Below are positions 44,658-54,386 of a stretch of 64,000 bases of DNA, in pieces (positions within the stretch are counted from its first letter, which is position 1; each line of letters begins with the position of its first letter). Source of the stretch: an uncultured beta proteobacterium (GTDB lineage Bacteria; Pseudomonadota; Gammaproteobacteria; Burkholderiales; Rhodocyclaceae); NCBI GenBank assembly GCA_903908065.1, contig CAIVQO010000098.1, positions 62,001-126,000 on the forward strand, in the 5' to 3' direction. A model generated the notes under the pieces. The model was not told where the DNA came from and made no database searches. It saw nothing but the letters and a program-made list of their open reading frames with translations. A program made the position numbers and the translations under genes.

Positions 44658-45910
44658 ATTCGGTGGTCTCGCGCCAGGGCGTGCTGCTCGGCCTCGGCGT
44701 CGCGATCGGTGCCTATCTGCTGTCTTTCTTCCACCGCGTGGCGCCGGCGGCGATCGCCGGCGACCTGCAGTCCAGCTTCGGCATCGGTGGCGCCCAACTC
44801 GGTACCCTGGCGGCGACCTATTTTTACGTCTATACGGTGATGCAGGTCCCCACCGGCGTGCTCTCCGACACCCTTGGTCCGCGCCGCATCCTGTTCTGGG
44901 GCGGGCTGGTGGCCGGCATCGGTTCCATCCTGTTTGGCGTGGCGCCCAGCTTCGAACTGGCCTTCGCCGGCCGCACCCTGGTCGGCCTCGGGGTCAGCGT
45001 AGCCTTCATCGCCATGCTCAAGCTGATCGCGCTGGGCTTCGAGGAAAGGCGCTTCGCGTCGATCACCGGCATGTGCATGCTGATCGGCAACCTCGGTTCG
45101 ATCTTCGCCGGCGCACCGCTGGCCTGGGCCACCCAGGCCGCGGGCTGGCGCCCGGTGTTTGTGGTGGTGGGCATCCTCTCCCTGCTGATGGCCTTCGCCG
45201 CCCGCGCCTGGGTGCTCGACACGCCCGCGGGCAAGGTGGATAGGACGGCTTGGTTGATGGGCCTGCTGACGGTGATGAAAAACCGCGCCACCTGGCCTGG
45301 CTTCTTCGCCAATACGGGCTTGGCCGGGGCCTTCTTCGCCTTTGCCGGGTTGTGGGCCGTGCCTTATTTCATCCAGATTTACGGCATGAGCCGCACTGAG
45401 GCGTCCAGCCATGTGAGCATTTACTTCATCGGCTTTGCCATCGGCTCGATGCTGTGGGGCAACGTCTCGGACCGCGTCGGGCGGCGCAAGCCGGTGATGC
45501 TGGTCGTCTCGGGTGCCCATGCCCTGGGGTGGGGGCTGTGGCTCTCTGGCGCCGTCCAGGCCGGCTGGATGACTTACTCGCTATGCGCCGCTATGGGCCT
45601 GGCCACGGCCGGCCTGACGCTCTCCTGGGCGGCGGCGAAGGAGGTCAATCCGCCGCTGCTCTCGGGCATGGCCACCAGCGTGGTCAATGTCGGCGTCTTC
45701 TTCGGTCCGGCGATCCTGCAGCCCGCCGTGGGGTGGCTCATGGAACGCAGCTGGGATGGTCGCGTCGAGGCCGGCGTGCGCATTTATTCGGCCGCGGACT
45801 GGCACAATGGCCTGCTGTTGATGACGGCCTCGGCAGTCGCCGGCTGGATCGCGGTGCTCTTCGTGCGCGAAACCGGCTGCCGCAACATCTACCACGAGAT
45901 GAAGACATGA
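44654..45910 (+). CDS. MFS transporter
   Basis: It has 418 residues and twelve predicted helices. MFS motif A is GVLSDTLGPRRILFWGGLVA, with a repeat in the second half (GNVSDRVGRRKPVMLVVSGA). The start overlaps the dehydrogenase stop (ATGA) and the stop overlaps the CbiX start (ATGA), so it is embedded in a run of coupled genes from dctQ to cbiX. The sequence resembles the anion/metabolite carriers of the MFS. No substrate can be assigned, but an organic acid is consistent with context. Confidence 0.88.
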   Translation: MNSVVSRQGVLLGLGVAIGAYLLSFFHRVAPAAIAGDLQSSFGIGGAQLGTLAATYFYVYTVMQVPTGVLSDTLGPRRILFWGGLVAGIGSILFGVAPSFELAFAGRTLVGLGVSVAFIAMLKLIALGFEERRFASITGMCMLIGNLGSIFAGAPLAWATQAAGWRPVFVVVGILSLLMAFAARAWVLDTPAGKVDRTAWLMGLLTVMKNRATWPGFFANTGLAGAFFAFAGLWAVPYFIQIYGMSRTEASSHVSIYFIGFAIGSMLWGNVSDRVGRRKPVMLVVSGAHALGWGLWLSGAVQAGWMTYSLCAAMGLATAGLTLSWAAAKEVNPPLLSGMATSVVNVGVFFGPAILQPAVGWLMERSWDGRVEAGVRIYSAADWHNGLLLMTASAVAGWIAVLFVRETGCRNIYHEMKT

Positions 45911-46281
45911 AAGCCATCCTGCTATATGGCCACGGCGCGCGCAATCCGGAATGGGCGCAACCTTTCCATCGCATCCGCGATGCGATCAAGGCGCGCGATC
46001 CCAAGGCGCTGGTGGAACCCGGATTCCTCGAATTGATGCGGCCCACGTTCGACGAGGGCGTGGCGTGCCTGGTGGACCAGGGTGCCACCCACATCATGGT
46101 GGTGCCGATCTTCATGGCCGCCGGCAGCCACGTAAAGAAGGATCTGCCGCGCCTCGCCGCGGATGCCATGGATCGACACGCCGGACTGCTGATCGAACTT
46201 GCGGCGCCGGTGGGCGAGGCCGAGTCGGTACTGGCGGCGATGGCCGACTATGCGATAGGAGCGGGCCCGCTCGCGGAATAG
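45907..46281 (+). CDS. cbiX: CbiX/SirB-type sirohydrochlorin chelatase
   Basis: It has 124 residues from ATG 45907 (ATGA overlap with the MFS gene), the size of the short single-domain CbiX. Active-site His residues lie in ILLYGHGARNPEWAQPF and PIFMAAGSHVKKDLPRL. It would insert Fe2+ or Co2+ into sirohydrochlorin on the way to siroheme, cobalamin or, through siroheme, haem d1. The neighbouring nirS encodes a haem d1 enzyme, which supports that link. Its last 34 nt overlap tail-to-tail with the Crp/Fnr-type gene on the other strand. Confidence 0.88.
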   Translation: MKAILLYGHGARNPEWAQPFHRIRDAIKARDPKALVEPGFLELMRPTFDEGVACLVDQGATHIMVVPIFMAAGSHVKKDLPRLAADAMDRHAGLLIELAAPVGEAESVLAAMADYAIGAGPLAE

Positions 46282-47801
46282 TTGCCGGGACGCGTCATGC
46301 CGGGCAGGCCGACGCAGATCTCGATGATCGCATCCATGCGGTTAAGCAGGTCCTCGCTGATGCGGAACACCTTGCGCGCTGTCTGGGGAAAGTCGCTGGC
46401 AGAACGCAGGTTCATCGCGGAATGGAACAGCTGCCAGACATCGATCGAGGAATCCAGTCGCGATGCGAGTTCGGGAACGGCCACTGTATCTGCCTTGAGC
46501 CGTTGCAGCGTGGACAGGAATTCGTCATTGGCCTCATCGAGGCGCGACCGGCATTTGGTGACGTGGATGCCGCGCTGGCCGAACATGAAGAGATTGGCGG
46601 CGCGCTGGGTCAGCATGCGGCCGCGTCCCGCCAGGTTCACCAGCTGGCCCTTGGTCGTGCCCTCCGTGCGAGCAAAGCCTCGCGCCAGCAGGTCGGCGAC
46701 TTCGAGGACCTCCTCGGTAATGCCGAACAGTTTTTCGGCTTCGCTGGCGGAGGGCGATGCCTCGATCAGGCAGCGGTAGTCGCACCAGAGGCGCGCCAGT
46801 TCGGCGCAGGTCGCCGCATTGTCGGCGTCGGTGGCCTGGATTTCGAGCTCGCGCAGGCGGCTGTCGAAGAGATTCACCGATTGCCTGAGGATGGTGCGCG
46901 ACTGTCGCGAGAGCAGGCCTTGCTCCAGCATCAGCCAGGATTTGGCCATGCGTTGTGACAAGGCGCGCTGGCGTCCGGCGCCATTGACCCATCCCGCTCG
47001 CGACCAGGACTCATTGCCGGCTTCGCTGCTTGCGCCGGGCGTGCGGTTGCAAGCGCGGCGCAGGCTGTCGCGGTCGCCGAGGGTGGGATCGCCGCGCGCC
47101 ACCAGGTAGCGTTCGATTTCACTGTTGCGCAGGCGTATCTGCTTGCGGTCGACCACGATCAAGCCGGCTTCGCTCAGGTCGCGCAGGTTGCGCGACAGGG
47201 TCTCCGGCTGCATGTCGAAGCGGGAGGCCAGCAACTTCTTGCTGGTATCCAGGGTGACCGTGGTTTCGCCCTGGGCCTGGCGCAGGGGGCCGGCAAGCTC
47301 GATCAGGTAGCCGAGCAGGCGCTGGCCTGGCGACCAGGCGTTCTGCGCCACCAGGTCAGCCTCGGTCTCCAGTTGCCTGCGCGCCAGGACTTCGATCACG
47401 CGGCGCGCGATGCGGGCGTCCTGCGCCATGACCCGGAAAAGGGAATCGCGGCGGATGGCCAGCACTTCGGATGGCTTTACCGCGAATGCCGAAACCACAT
47501 AGTTGCCCGGGATGAAGAGTTCGGCCTGGCCGAAGCTGTGGCCGGGTTCCAGCAATTCGAGGATGCGCTCGTTGCCATTGCGGCAATTCAGCGAGAGCTT
47601 CACCTGCCCCCTGACCAGCACATGCAGTTGCGTCGCCGGGTCACCGGCGTGGAAGATGGCCTGACCTTTCTGGTAGATCACGTAACAGGTTCCCTGCGCC
47701 AATTCGTCAAGAGTCGATGGCGCCAGTTCGGCGAACAGGGGCAATTCACCCAGGGCGCGCCTGAGGTTGCGACCGATCTGGTTTGGATGCGGATCTCTCA
47801 T
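46248..47801 (-). CDS. Crp/Fnr-family regulator fused to a C-terminal PilJ/NarX-like sensor region
   Basis: It has 517 residues, more than twice the size of a normal Crp/Fnr protein. Residues about 20-140 are the cyclic-nucleotide-type barrel (HVLVRGQVKLSL). Residues about 155-235 are the winged helix (LASRFDMQPETLSRNLRDLS). After a linker, two PilJ-type repeats occur: VNGAGRQRALSQRMAKSWL (about 272-290) and LVNLAGRGRMLTQRAANLF (about 387-405). These resemble the nitrate/nitrite-binding P-box helices of NarX, NarQ and PilJ-domain proteins. FNR-type cluster cysteines are absent. It lies 75 bp downstream of nirS on the same strand. Control of nirS by nitrate, nitrite or NO is the natural inference. 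Confidence 0.85.
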   Translation of the reverse strand: MRDPHPNQIGRNLRRALGELPLFAELAPSTLDELAQGTCYVIYQKGQAIFHAGDPATQLHVLVRGQVKLSLNCRNGNERILELLEPGHSFGQAELFIPGNYVVSAFAVKPSEVLAIRRDSLFRVMAQDARIARRVIEVLARRQLETEADLVAQNAWSPGQRLLGYLIELAGPLRQAQGETTVTLDTSKKLLASRFDMQPETLSRNLRDLSEAGLIVVDRKQIRLRNSEIERYLVARGDPTLGDRDSLRRACNRTPGASSEAGNESWSRAGWVNGAGRQRALSQRMAKSWLMLEQGLLSRQSRTILRQSVNLFDSRLRELEIQATDADNAATCAELARLWCDYRCLIEASPSASEAEKLFGITEEVLEVADLLARGFARTEGTTKGQLVNLAGRGRMLTQRAANLFMFGQRGIHVTKCRSRLDEANDEFLSTLQRLKADTVAVPELASRLDSSIDVWQLFHSAMNLRSASDFPQTARKVFRISEDLLNRMDAIIEICVGLPGMTRPGNYSASGPAPIA

Positions 47802-47835
47802 GGTGTCGACTGAATCATAGTTCAGGTTGGGGAAA

Positions 47836-47870
47836 GCCGGGACGGGGCGCGAGCGCCCATCCGTCCCGGC
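47836..47870 (-). terminator. Terminator hairpin after nirS
   Basis: On the minus strand GCCGGGACGG (47870-47861) pairs with CCGTCCCGGC (47845-47836), followed by TTTCCCC. It lies between the nirS stop and the Crp/Fnr-type gene and could limit read-through into the regulator. Confidence 0.6.
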
Positions 47871-47876
47871 GAAGCC

Positions 47877-49637
<1,761 letters not shown>

Positions 49638-49696
49638 TTAAACGAAATGAAAGCTTGTTCGAGGCCGCACGATGCCCCCAACAAATTCCCGAATCG

Positions 49697-49710
49697 TTGA
49701 CTCCGGTCAA
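49697..49710. promoter_or_regulatory. Perfect Fnr/Dnr-type box upstream of nirS
   Basis: TTGACTCCGGTCAA is a perfect TTGAC-N4-GTCAA palindrome, close to the FNR/DNR consensus TTGAT-N4-ATCAA. Its centre is about 93 nt before the nirS ATG and about 106 nt before the divergent RND adaptor ATG. Activation from a -41.5 position would give an nirS leader of about 50 nt. Confidence 0.7.
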
Positions 49711-49774
49711 TCCAGAAAAATTGAGCTGGCGCGCTCGGGGCCTCGTCTGGCAGACTTTCCTTGCCCCGAAGGAC

Positions 49775-49802
49775 TTGAATTTCTTCTATATAAGCATATA
49801 CT
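49775..49802 (+). promoter_or_regulatory. Candidate promoter for the RND efflux genes
   Basis: TTGAAT (49775-49780), a 16-nt spacer and TATACT (49797-49802) lie in an AT-rich patch just before ATG 49810. The -10 ends 7 nt before the start codon, suggesting a leaderless transcript. Confidence 0.45.
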
Positions 49803-49809
49803 GATATAC

Positions 49810-50886
49810 ATGAACGAACCCTCTCGTCTCTCCCGCAAGGGCACTCTCCTCCTCTCCGCCCTTGCCGTTCTCGCCGGCTCAATGCCGGCGAGTTTTTCTG
49901 TTGCCGCTGCGCAAGGCGGAAGTCCCGGCATGCAAGGCACCGCCGATCAGGCTGCCAGCAGCTTCGTGGTGCAGGCCCGCGAAGTCGATCTCGCCTTCCC
50001 GGTCGAAGCCACGGTGGAAGCCGTGCGCCAGGCCACGGTCGCGGCCCAGGTGCCCGGCCGCGTGCTCGACGTGCGCGTTGACGCCGGCCAGCGCGTGAAG
50101 CAGGGCGAGCTGCTGATGCGCATCGACGCGCGCGAGGCGGCCGGCTCCGATGCGGCGGCGAAGGCTACCTTGGCCCAGGCGCGCGCGGCATACGAGCGAA
50201 CCAAAAACCTGTACGCGCAGAAGTTCGTCAGCAAAGCCGCGCTCGATCAGGCCGAGGCCGCTTACAAGGCCGCCGAAGGCGCGGCGGTCAGCACCGGTGC
50301 CGGCGCGTCGCACGGCACCGTGACGGCACCGATCTCCGGCCTGGTGGCCCAGCGCCACACCGAAGCCGGCGAGATGGCCACGCCGGGCAAGCCGCTGGTC
50401 ACGATCTACGATCCCAAGGGCCTGCGCGTGCTCGCCAGCCTGCCCCAGTACAAGCTGGCGGAGCTGAAGAAATCGGCGCGCGCACGCATCGAACTGCCCG
50501 AATCCGGGCGCTGGATCGACGTCGCGAAGATCGAGATCCTGCCCACCGTCGATCCGCGCAGCCATACCGCCACGGCGCGCCTCTACCTGCCCGACAACAC
50601 CGAGGGCGTGGTGCCGGGCGCCTATGCCCGTGCCCATTTCACCCTCGGCCAGGCGAAGAAGATGACCGTGCCGCCGGCCGCGATCCTGCGCCGGGGCGAG
50701 ATCACCGCCGTGTATGTGCTCGATGACAAGGGCGTCGCCCGCCTGCGCCAGGTGCGCCTCGGCGAAGCGGTAGCCGGCGGCGAACTCGAAGTGCTGGCCG
50801 GTCTCAACGCGGGCGAGCGGGTGAGCCTGACGCCGCAGAAGACCGGCATCGAAGCCAAGGCTGCGGCGTCCGCCGCAGCACGCTGA
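49810..50886 (+). CDS. RND efflux periplasmic adaptor (membrane fusion protein)
   Basis: It has 358 residues from ATG 49810 with a signal peptide (ending near VAAAQG). The biotinyl-lipoyl-like halves are VPGRVLDVRVDAGQRVKQGE and GTVTAPISGLVAQRHTEAGE, flanking a short helical hairpin (AAKATLAQARAAYERTKNLY). The beta-barrel and membrane-proximal domains follow (ILRRGEITAVYVLDDKGVAR). It links the inner-membrane RND pump downstream (13-nt gap) to an outer-membrane channel that is not encoded here. It is divergent from nirS across a 199-bp control region containing an Fnr-type box. Confidence 0.92.
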   Translation: MNEPSRLSRKGTLLLSALAVLAGSMPASFSVAAAQGGSPGMQGTADQAASSFVVQAREVDLAFPVEATVEAVRQATVAAQVPGRVLDVRVDAGQRVKQGELLMRIDAREAAGSDAAAKATLAQARAAYERTKNLYAQKFVSKAALDQAEAAYKAAEGAAVSTGAGASHGTVTAPISGLVAQRHTEAGEMATPGKPLVTIYDPKGLRVLASLPQYKLAELKKSARARIELPESGRWIDVAKIEILPTVDPRSHTATARLYLPDNTEGVVPGAYARAHFTLGQAKKMTVPPAAILRRGEITAVYVLDDKGVARLRQVRLGEAVAGGELEVLAGLNAGERVSLTPQKTGIEAKAAASAAAR

Positions 50887-50899
50887 GCCGGGGCCGTCC

Positions 50900-53800
50900 A
50901 TGGGCACGGGTTTGGGTATTTCCGGCCGCATCGCCGAGTATTTCCTCAGGAACTCCCTGACGCCGCTGATCGCGCTGATCGCGCTGCTGCTGGGCATCGG
51001 CGCAACGCTGGTCACGCCGCGCGAAGAGGAACCACAGATCAACGTCACCATGGCCAATGTCTTTGTGCCTTTCCCGGGCGCGGCGGCGAAGGATGTCGAG
51101 GCCCTGGTGGCGCGGCCGGCCGAGCAGGTGCTGTCGCGCATCGCCGGCATCGAGCACGTGTATTCGGTGTCGCGTCCCGGCATGGCGGTGATCACCGTCC
51201 AGTACCAGGTCGGCGAGGACCCGATCCAGGCCCTGGTGCGGCTCTACGACACCATCAACTCGCACAAGGACTGGCTCTCGCCCAACCTAGGTGTGCTCGA
51301 TCCCATCGTCAAGCCGAAGGGCATCGACGACGTGCCCATCGTCACCCTTACCTTCCATAGCGCCGACCCGCTAAAGTCTGCCTTCGAGATGCAGCAGGTG
51401 GCGCGCGCCGCCGAGATCGACCTCAAGCGCATCCCCGGCACGCGTGACGTGACTACCCTCGGCGGTCCCGGTCACGTGATCCGCGTGGTGATGGACGCCG
51501 ACCGCATGAACGCACACGGCATCACAGCGCAGGACCTCAAGGCCGCCCTGCAGGTGTCGAACGCCTCGCAGCCGGCAGGCAGCCTGGTGGCCGGCAACCG
51601 CGAGATCCTGGTGCAGACCGGCACCTACATCGAATCCGCCGCCGACGTGAAGCGCCTGGTGGTAGGCGTCTTCGAGCGCCGCCCGGTGTACCTGGCCGAC
51701 GTCGCCCAGGTGGTCGACGGCCCCGATCAGCCCTCGCGCTACGTCTGGCATGGCAGCAAGCAGGGTGAGTCTCCGGCCGTGACGCTGTCGGTGTCGAAGA
51801 AGCCGGGCGTGAATGCCGCCGACGTCGCCGAATCCGTGATCGGCCGTGCCGAAGCCCTGCGCGGTACCGTGATCCCCGACGGCGTCGAATTCTCGGTGAC
51901 GCGCAACTACGGCGCCACGGCCACCGACAAGGCGCAGAAGCTGATCGGCAAGCTGGTCTTCGCCACGGCCTTCGTCGTTTTGCTGGTGCTGTTCGCCCTG
52001 GGCCGACGCGAGGCGGTGATCGTCGGCACAGCCGTAACCCTGACGCTGGCGGCAACGCTGTTCGCTTCCTGGGCCTGGGGCTTCACGCTCAACCGCGTCT
52101 CGCTGTTCGCGCTGATCTTCTCCATCGGCATCCTGGTGGACGACGCCATCGTGGTGGTGGAGAACATCCATCGCTGGCAGCAGCTGGAGCCGGGCAAGCC
52201 GTTGTGGCAGCTGATCCCGCCGGCGGTCGACGAAGTCGGCGGACCGACCATCCTCGCCACATTCACCGTGATCGCCGCGCTGCTGCCCATGGCTTTCGTC
52301 AGCGGCCTGATGGGGCCCTACATGAGCCCGATCCCGATCAATGCCTCGATGGGCATGTTTATCTCGCTGGCGATCGCCTTCGTCATCACGCCCTGGCTGG
52401 CGCTCAAACTGATGAAGCCGGCGACACAAGACGGTCATGGCCATGGCGGCGATGCCACAACGCAAAAGCTCGACCGCCTGTTCCGTCGCATCATGAGCCC
52501 GCTGCTCGATCCGCAGACCGGCCGCGCGGCTCGGCGCAAGCTGTGGATCGGTGTGCTGGCGGCCATTTTCGCCTCGGTCAGCCTCGGCTTCTTCAAGCTG
52601 GTGGTACTGAAGATGCTGCCCTTCGACAACAAGAGCGAATTCCAGGTGGTACTCGACATGCCGGTGGGCACGCCGCTCGAAGAGACCGCCAAGGTGCTGC
52701 GCGAAATCTCGGCCGAGATCGCCCAGGTGCCCGAAGTCGCCGACTACCAGGCCTACGCCGGCACCGCCAGCCCGATCAATTTCAATGGCCTGGTGCGCCA
52801 GTACTACCTGCGCAGCATGCCGGAGCAGGGCGACATCCAGGTCAACCTGGTGGACAAGAAGCACCGCAGCCGCCAGAGCCACGAGATCGCGGTCTCGGTA
52901 CGCGACCGAGTTGTCGCGGTGGCGACCAAGCACGGCGGCAACGCCAAGGTGGTCGAAGTACCGCCCGGACCGCCGGTGATGTCGCCCATCGTCGCCGAGG
53001 TCTATGGTCCCGACTACCCTGGCCAGATCGCTGTCGCACAGCAGGTGCGCAAGGCCTTCGAGGGCACGGCCGACATCATCGGCGTCGACGACTCGATCGA
53101 CGAAGACGCCGAAAAGCTGGTGCTCAAGGTGAACCAGGCCAAGGCCGCGCTGCTCGGCGTGGCGCAGAAGGACGTGGTCGAGGTGGTGCGCATGGGGCTT
53201 TCCGGCGAGGACGTGACGCCGGTGCATGACGGCGACGCGAAGTATGAAATCCCGGTGCGCATCGTCCTGCCCGCCGAGCGCCAGAACAGCATCGACCAGC
53301 TGCTCAAACTGAAGGTGCGCGGCCGGGATGGGCAACTGGTGCCGGTGTCGGAAGTGGTCGAGATCCGCCGCCAGCTGCGCGAGAAGCTGATCTACCACAA
53401 GGACCTGCTGCCGGTGGTCTTCGTCACCGGCGACATGGGCGGCAAGCTGGACAGTCCGCTCTACGGCATGTTCGACATCCGCAGCAAGCTCGCCGACCTC
53501 AAGCTGCCCCAGGGCGGCACGCTGGGAGAGTATTTCATCAGGCAGCCGAAGGACCCCTACGCGCAGTACGCGGTCAAGTGGGACGGCGAATGGCAGGTCA
53601 CCTACGAGACCTTCCGCGACATGGGCGCCGCCTACGCCGTCGGCCTGATCCTGATCTACCTGCTGGTCGTGGCGCAGTTCAAAAGCTACCTGGTGCCGCT
53701 GATCATCATGGCGCCGATTCCGCTCACCATCATCGGCGTGATGCCCGGCCACGCCATTGCCGGTGCGCAATTCACGGCGACCTCGATGATTGGCATGATC

Positions 53801-54103
53801 GCGCTGGCCGGCATCATCGTGCGCAATTCCATCCTGCTGGTCGATTTCATCAACGAGCAGGTGGCTGGGGGCATGGACTTCGCGGAGGCGGTGATCCAGG
53901 CTGCCGCGATTCGCGCCAAACCGATCGTGCTGACCGGCCTGGCCGCGATGCTTGGCGCGCTGTTCATCGTCGACGACCCGATCTTCTCGGGCCTTGCACT
54001 TTCCTTGATTTTCGGCATCCTCGTCTCCACCCTGCTGACGCTGGTGGTGATCCCGGTTCTCTATTACGCGGTCATGAAAGACCGCATCGCCAAACCCCAC
54101 TAA
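50900..54103 (+). CDS. RND-family efflux permease
   Basis: This 1067-residue inner-membrane proton-driven pump has twelve helices and two large periplasmic loops. Features include the N-terminal NSLTPLIALIALLLGIGATL, the PN1-type segment VFVPFPGAAAKDVEALVARP, FALIFSIGILVDDAIVVVEN (with the proton-relay Asp pair in helix 4) and FTATSMIGMIALAGIIVRNS in helix 10. The His/Gly stretch HGHGGD in the central cytoplasmic loop is unusual and may bind metal. The sequence is of the AcrB/HAE-like superfamily; substrate range is unknown. It is followed after 10 nt by a DUF2892 gene. Confidence 0.92.
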   Translation: MGTGLGISGRIAEYFLRNSLTPLIALIALLLGIGATLVTPREEEPQINVTMANVFVPFPGAAAKDVEALVARPAEQVLSRIAGIEHVYSVSRPGMAVITVQYQVGEDPIQALVRLYDTINSHKDWLSPNLGVLDPIVKPKGIDDVPIVTLTFHSADPLKSAFEMQQVARAAEIDLKRIPGTRDVTTLGGPGHVIRVVMDADRMNAHGITAQDLKAALQVSNASQPAGSLVAGNREILVQTGTYIESAADVKRLVVGVFERRPVYLADVAQVVDGPDQPSRYVWHGSKQGESPAVTLSVSKKPGVNAADVAESVIGRAEALRGTVIPDGVEFSVTRNYGATATDKAQKLIGKLVFATAFVVLLVLFALGRREAVIVGTAVTLTLAATLFASWAWGFTLNRVSLFALIFSIGILVDDAIVVVENIHRWQQLEPGKPLWQLIPPAVDEVGGPTILATFTVIAALLPMAFVSGLMGPYMSPIPINASMGMFISLAIAFVITPWLALKLMKPATQDGHGHGGDATTQKLDRLFRRIMSPLLDPQTGRAARRKLWIGVLAAIFASVSLGFFKLVVLKMLPFDNKSEFQVVLDMPVGTPLEETAKVLREISAEIAQVPEVADYQAYAGTASPINFNGLVRQYYLRSMPEQGDIQVNLVDKKHRSRQSHEIAVSVRDRVVAVATKHGGNAKVVEVPPGPPVMSPIVAEVYGPDYPGQIAVAQQVRKAFEGTADIIGVDDSIDEDAEKLVLKVNQAKAALLGVAQKDVVEVVRMGLSGEDVTPVHDGDAKYEIPVRIVLPAERQNSIDQLLKLKVRGRDGQLVPVSEVVEIRRQLREKLIYHKDLLPVVFVTGDMGGKLDSPLYGMFDIRSKLADLKLPQGGTLGEYFIRQPKDPYAQYAVKWDGEWQVTYETFRDMGAAYAVGLILIYLLVVAQFKSYLVPLIIMAPIPLTIIGVMPGHAIAGAQFTATSMIGMIALAGIIVRNSILLVDFINEQVAGGMDFAEAVIQAAAIRAKPIVLTGLAAMLGALFIVDDPIFSGLALSLIFGILVSTLLTLVVIPVLYYAVMKDRIAKPH

Positions 54104-54113
54104 GGAGATTCAC

Positions 54114-54341
54114 ATGACCGTCAACCAGATCGTCCGCATCGTCGCCGGCTTCTTCATCATGACCTCGCTGGTCCTCGCCCACGTCATGGGCCAGGTAGAC
54201 ATGAGCAAGCTGTCCTGGCTGTGGTTCACCGCTTTCGTCGGCGCCAACCTGTTCCAGAGTGGCTTCACCAAGTTCTGCCCGCTGGACTCCATCCTGAAGA
54301 AGCTGGGCGTGCCGGAAAGCACCGGCAACAGCTGCGCCTAA
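54114..54341 (+). CDS. DUF2892 small membrane protein
   Basis: It has 75 residues with two membrane helices (IVRIVAGFFIMTSLVLAHVM and LSWLWFTAFVGANLFQSGFT) and the conserved end FTKFCPLDSILKKLGV. DUF2892 modules are often fused to rhodanese domains (as in YgaP) or associated with sulfur and redox genes; Cys in KFCPLD is conserved in the family. An AAGGAG ribosome-binding site precedes it, and it is in the RND transcript. A repeat copy and a hairpin separate it from the convergent trpC. Confidence 0.85.
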   Translation: MTVNQIVRIVAGFFIMTSLVLAHVMGQVDMSKLSWLWFTAFVGANLFQSGFTKFCPLDSILKKLGVPESTGNSCA

Positions 54342-54350
54342 AGTAATAGT

Positions 54351-54375
54351 CGCCGTGTAGCGGGCGCCGATTTTA
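54351..54375 (-). repeat. Dispersed 25-bp repeat, copy I (intergenic)
   Basis: Minus-strand reading is TAAAATCGGCGCCCG then CTACACGGCG. It starts 10 nt after the DUF2892 stop in the gap before convergent trpC. Confidence 0.5.
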
Positions 54376-54383
54376 GGCGCCCG
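54361..54383. terminator. Hairpin between convergent DUF2892 gene and trpC
   Basis: CGGGCGCC (54361-54368) and GGCGCCCG (54376-54383) form a perfect 8-bp stem with a GATTTTA loop. It overlaps repeat copy I. There is no T-run, so it may be a weak or factor-dependent terminator. Confidence 0.45.
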
Positions 54384-54386
54384 GCG

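Noticed and set aside
51371..54100. A 909-codon antisense frame opposite the RND permease
   Set aside because: Same shadow effect; no signal, domain or ribosome-binding site.
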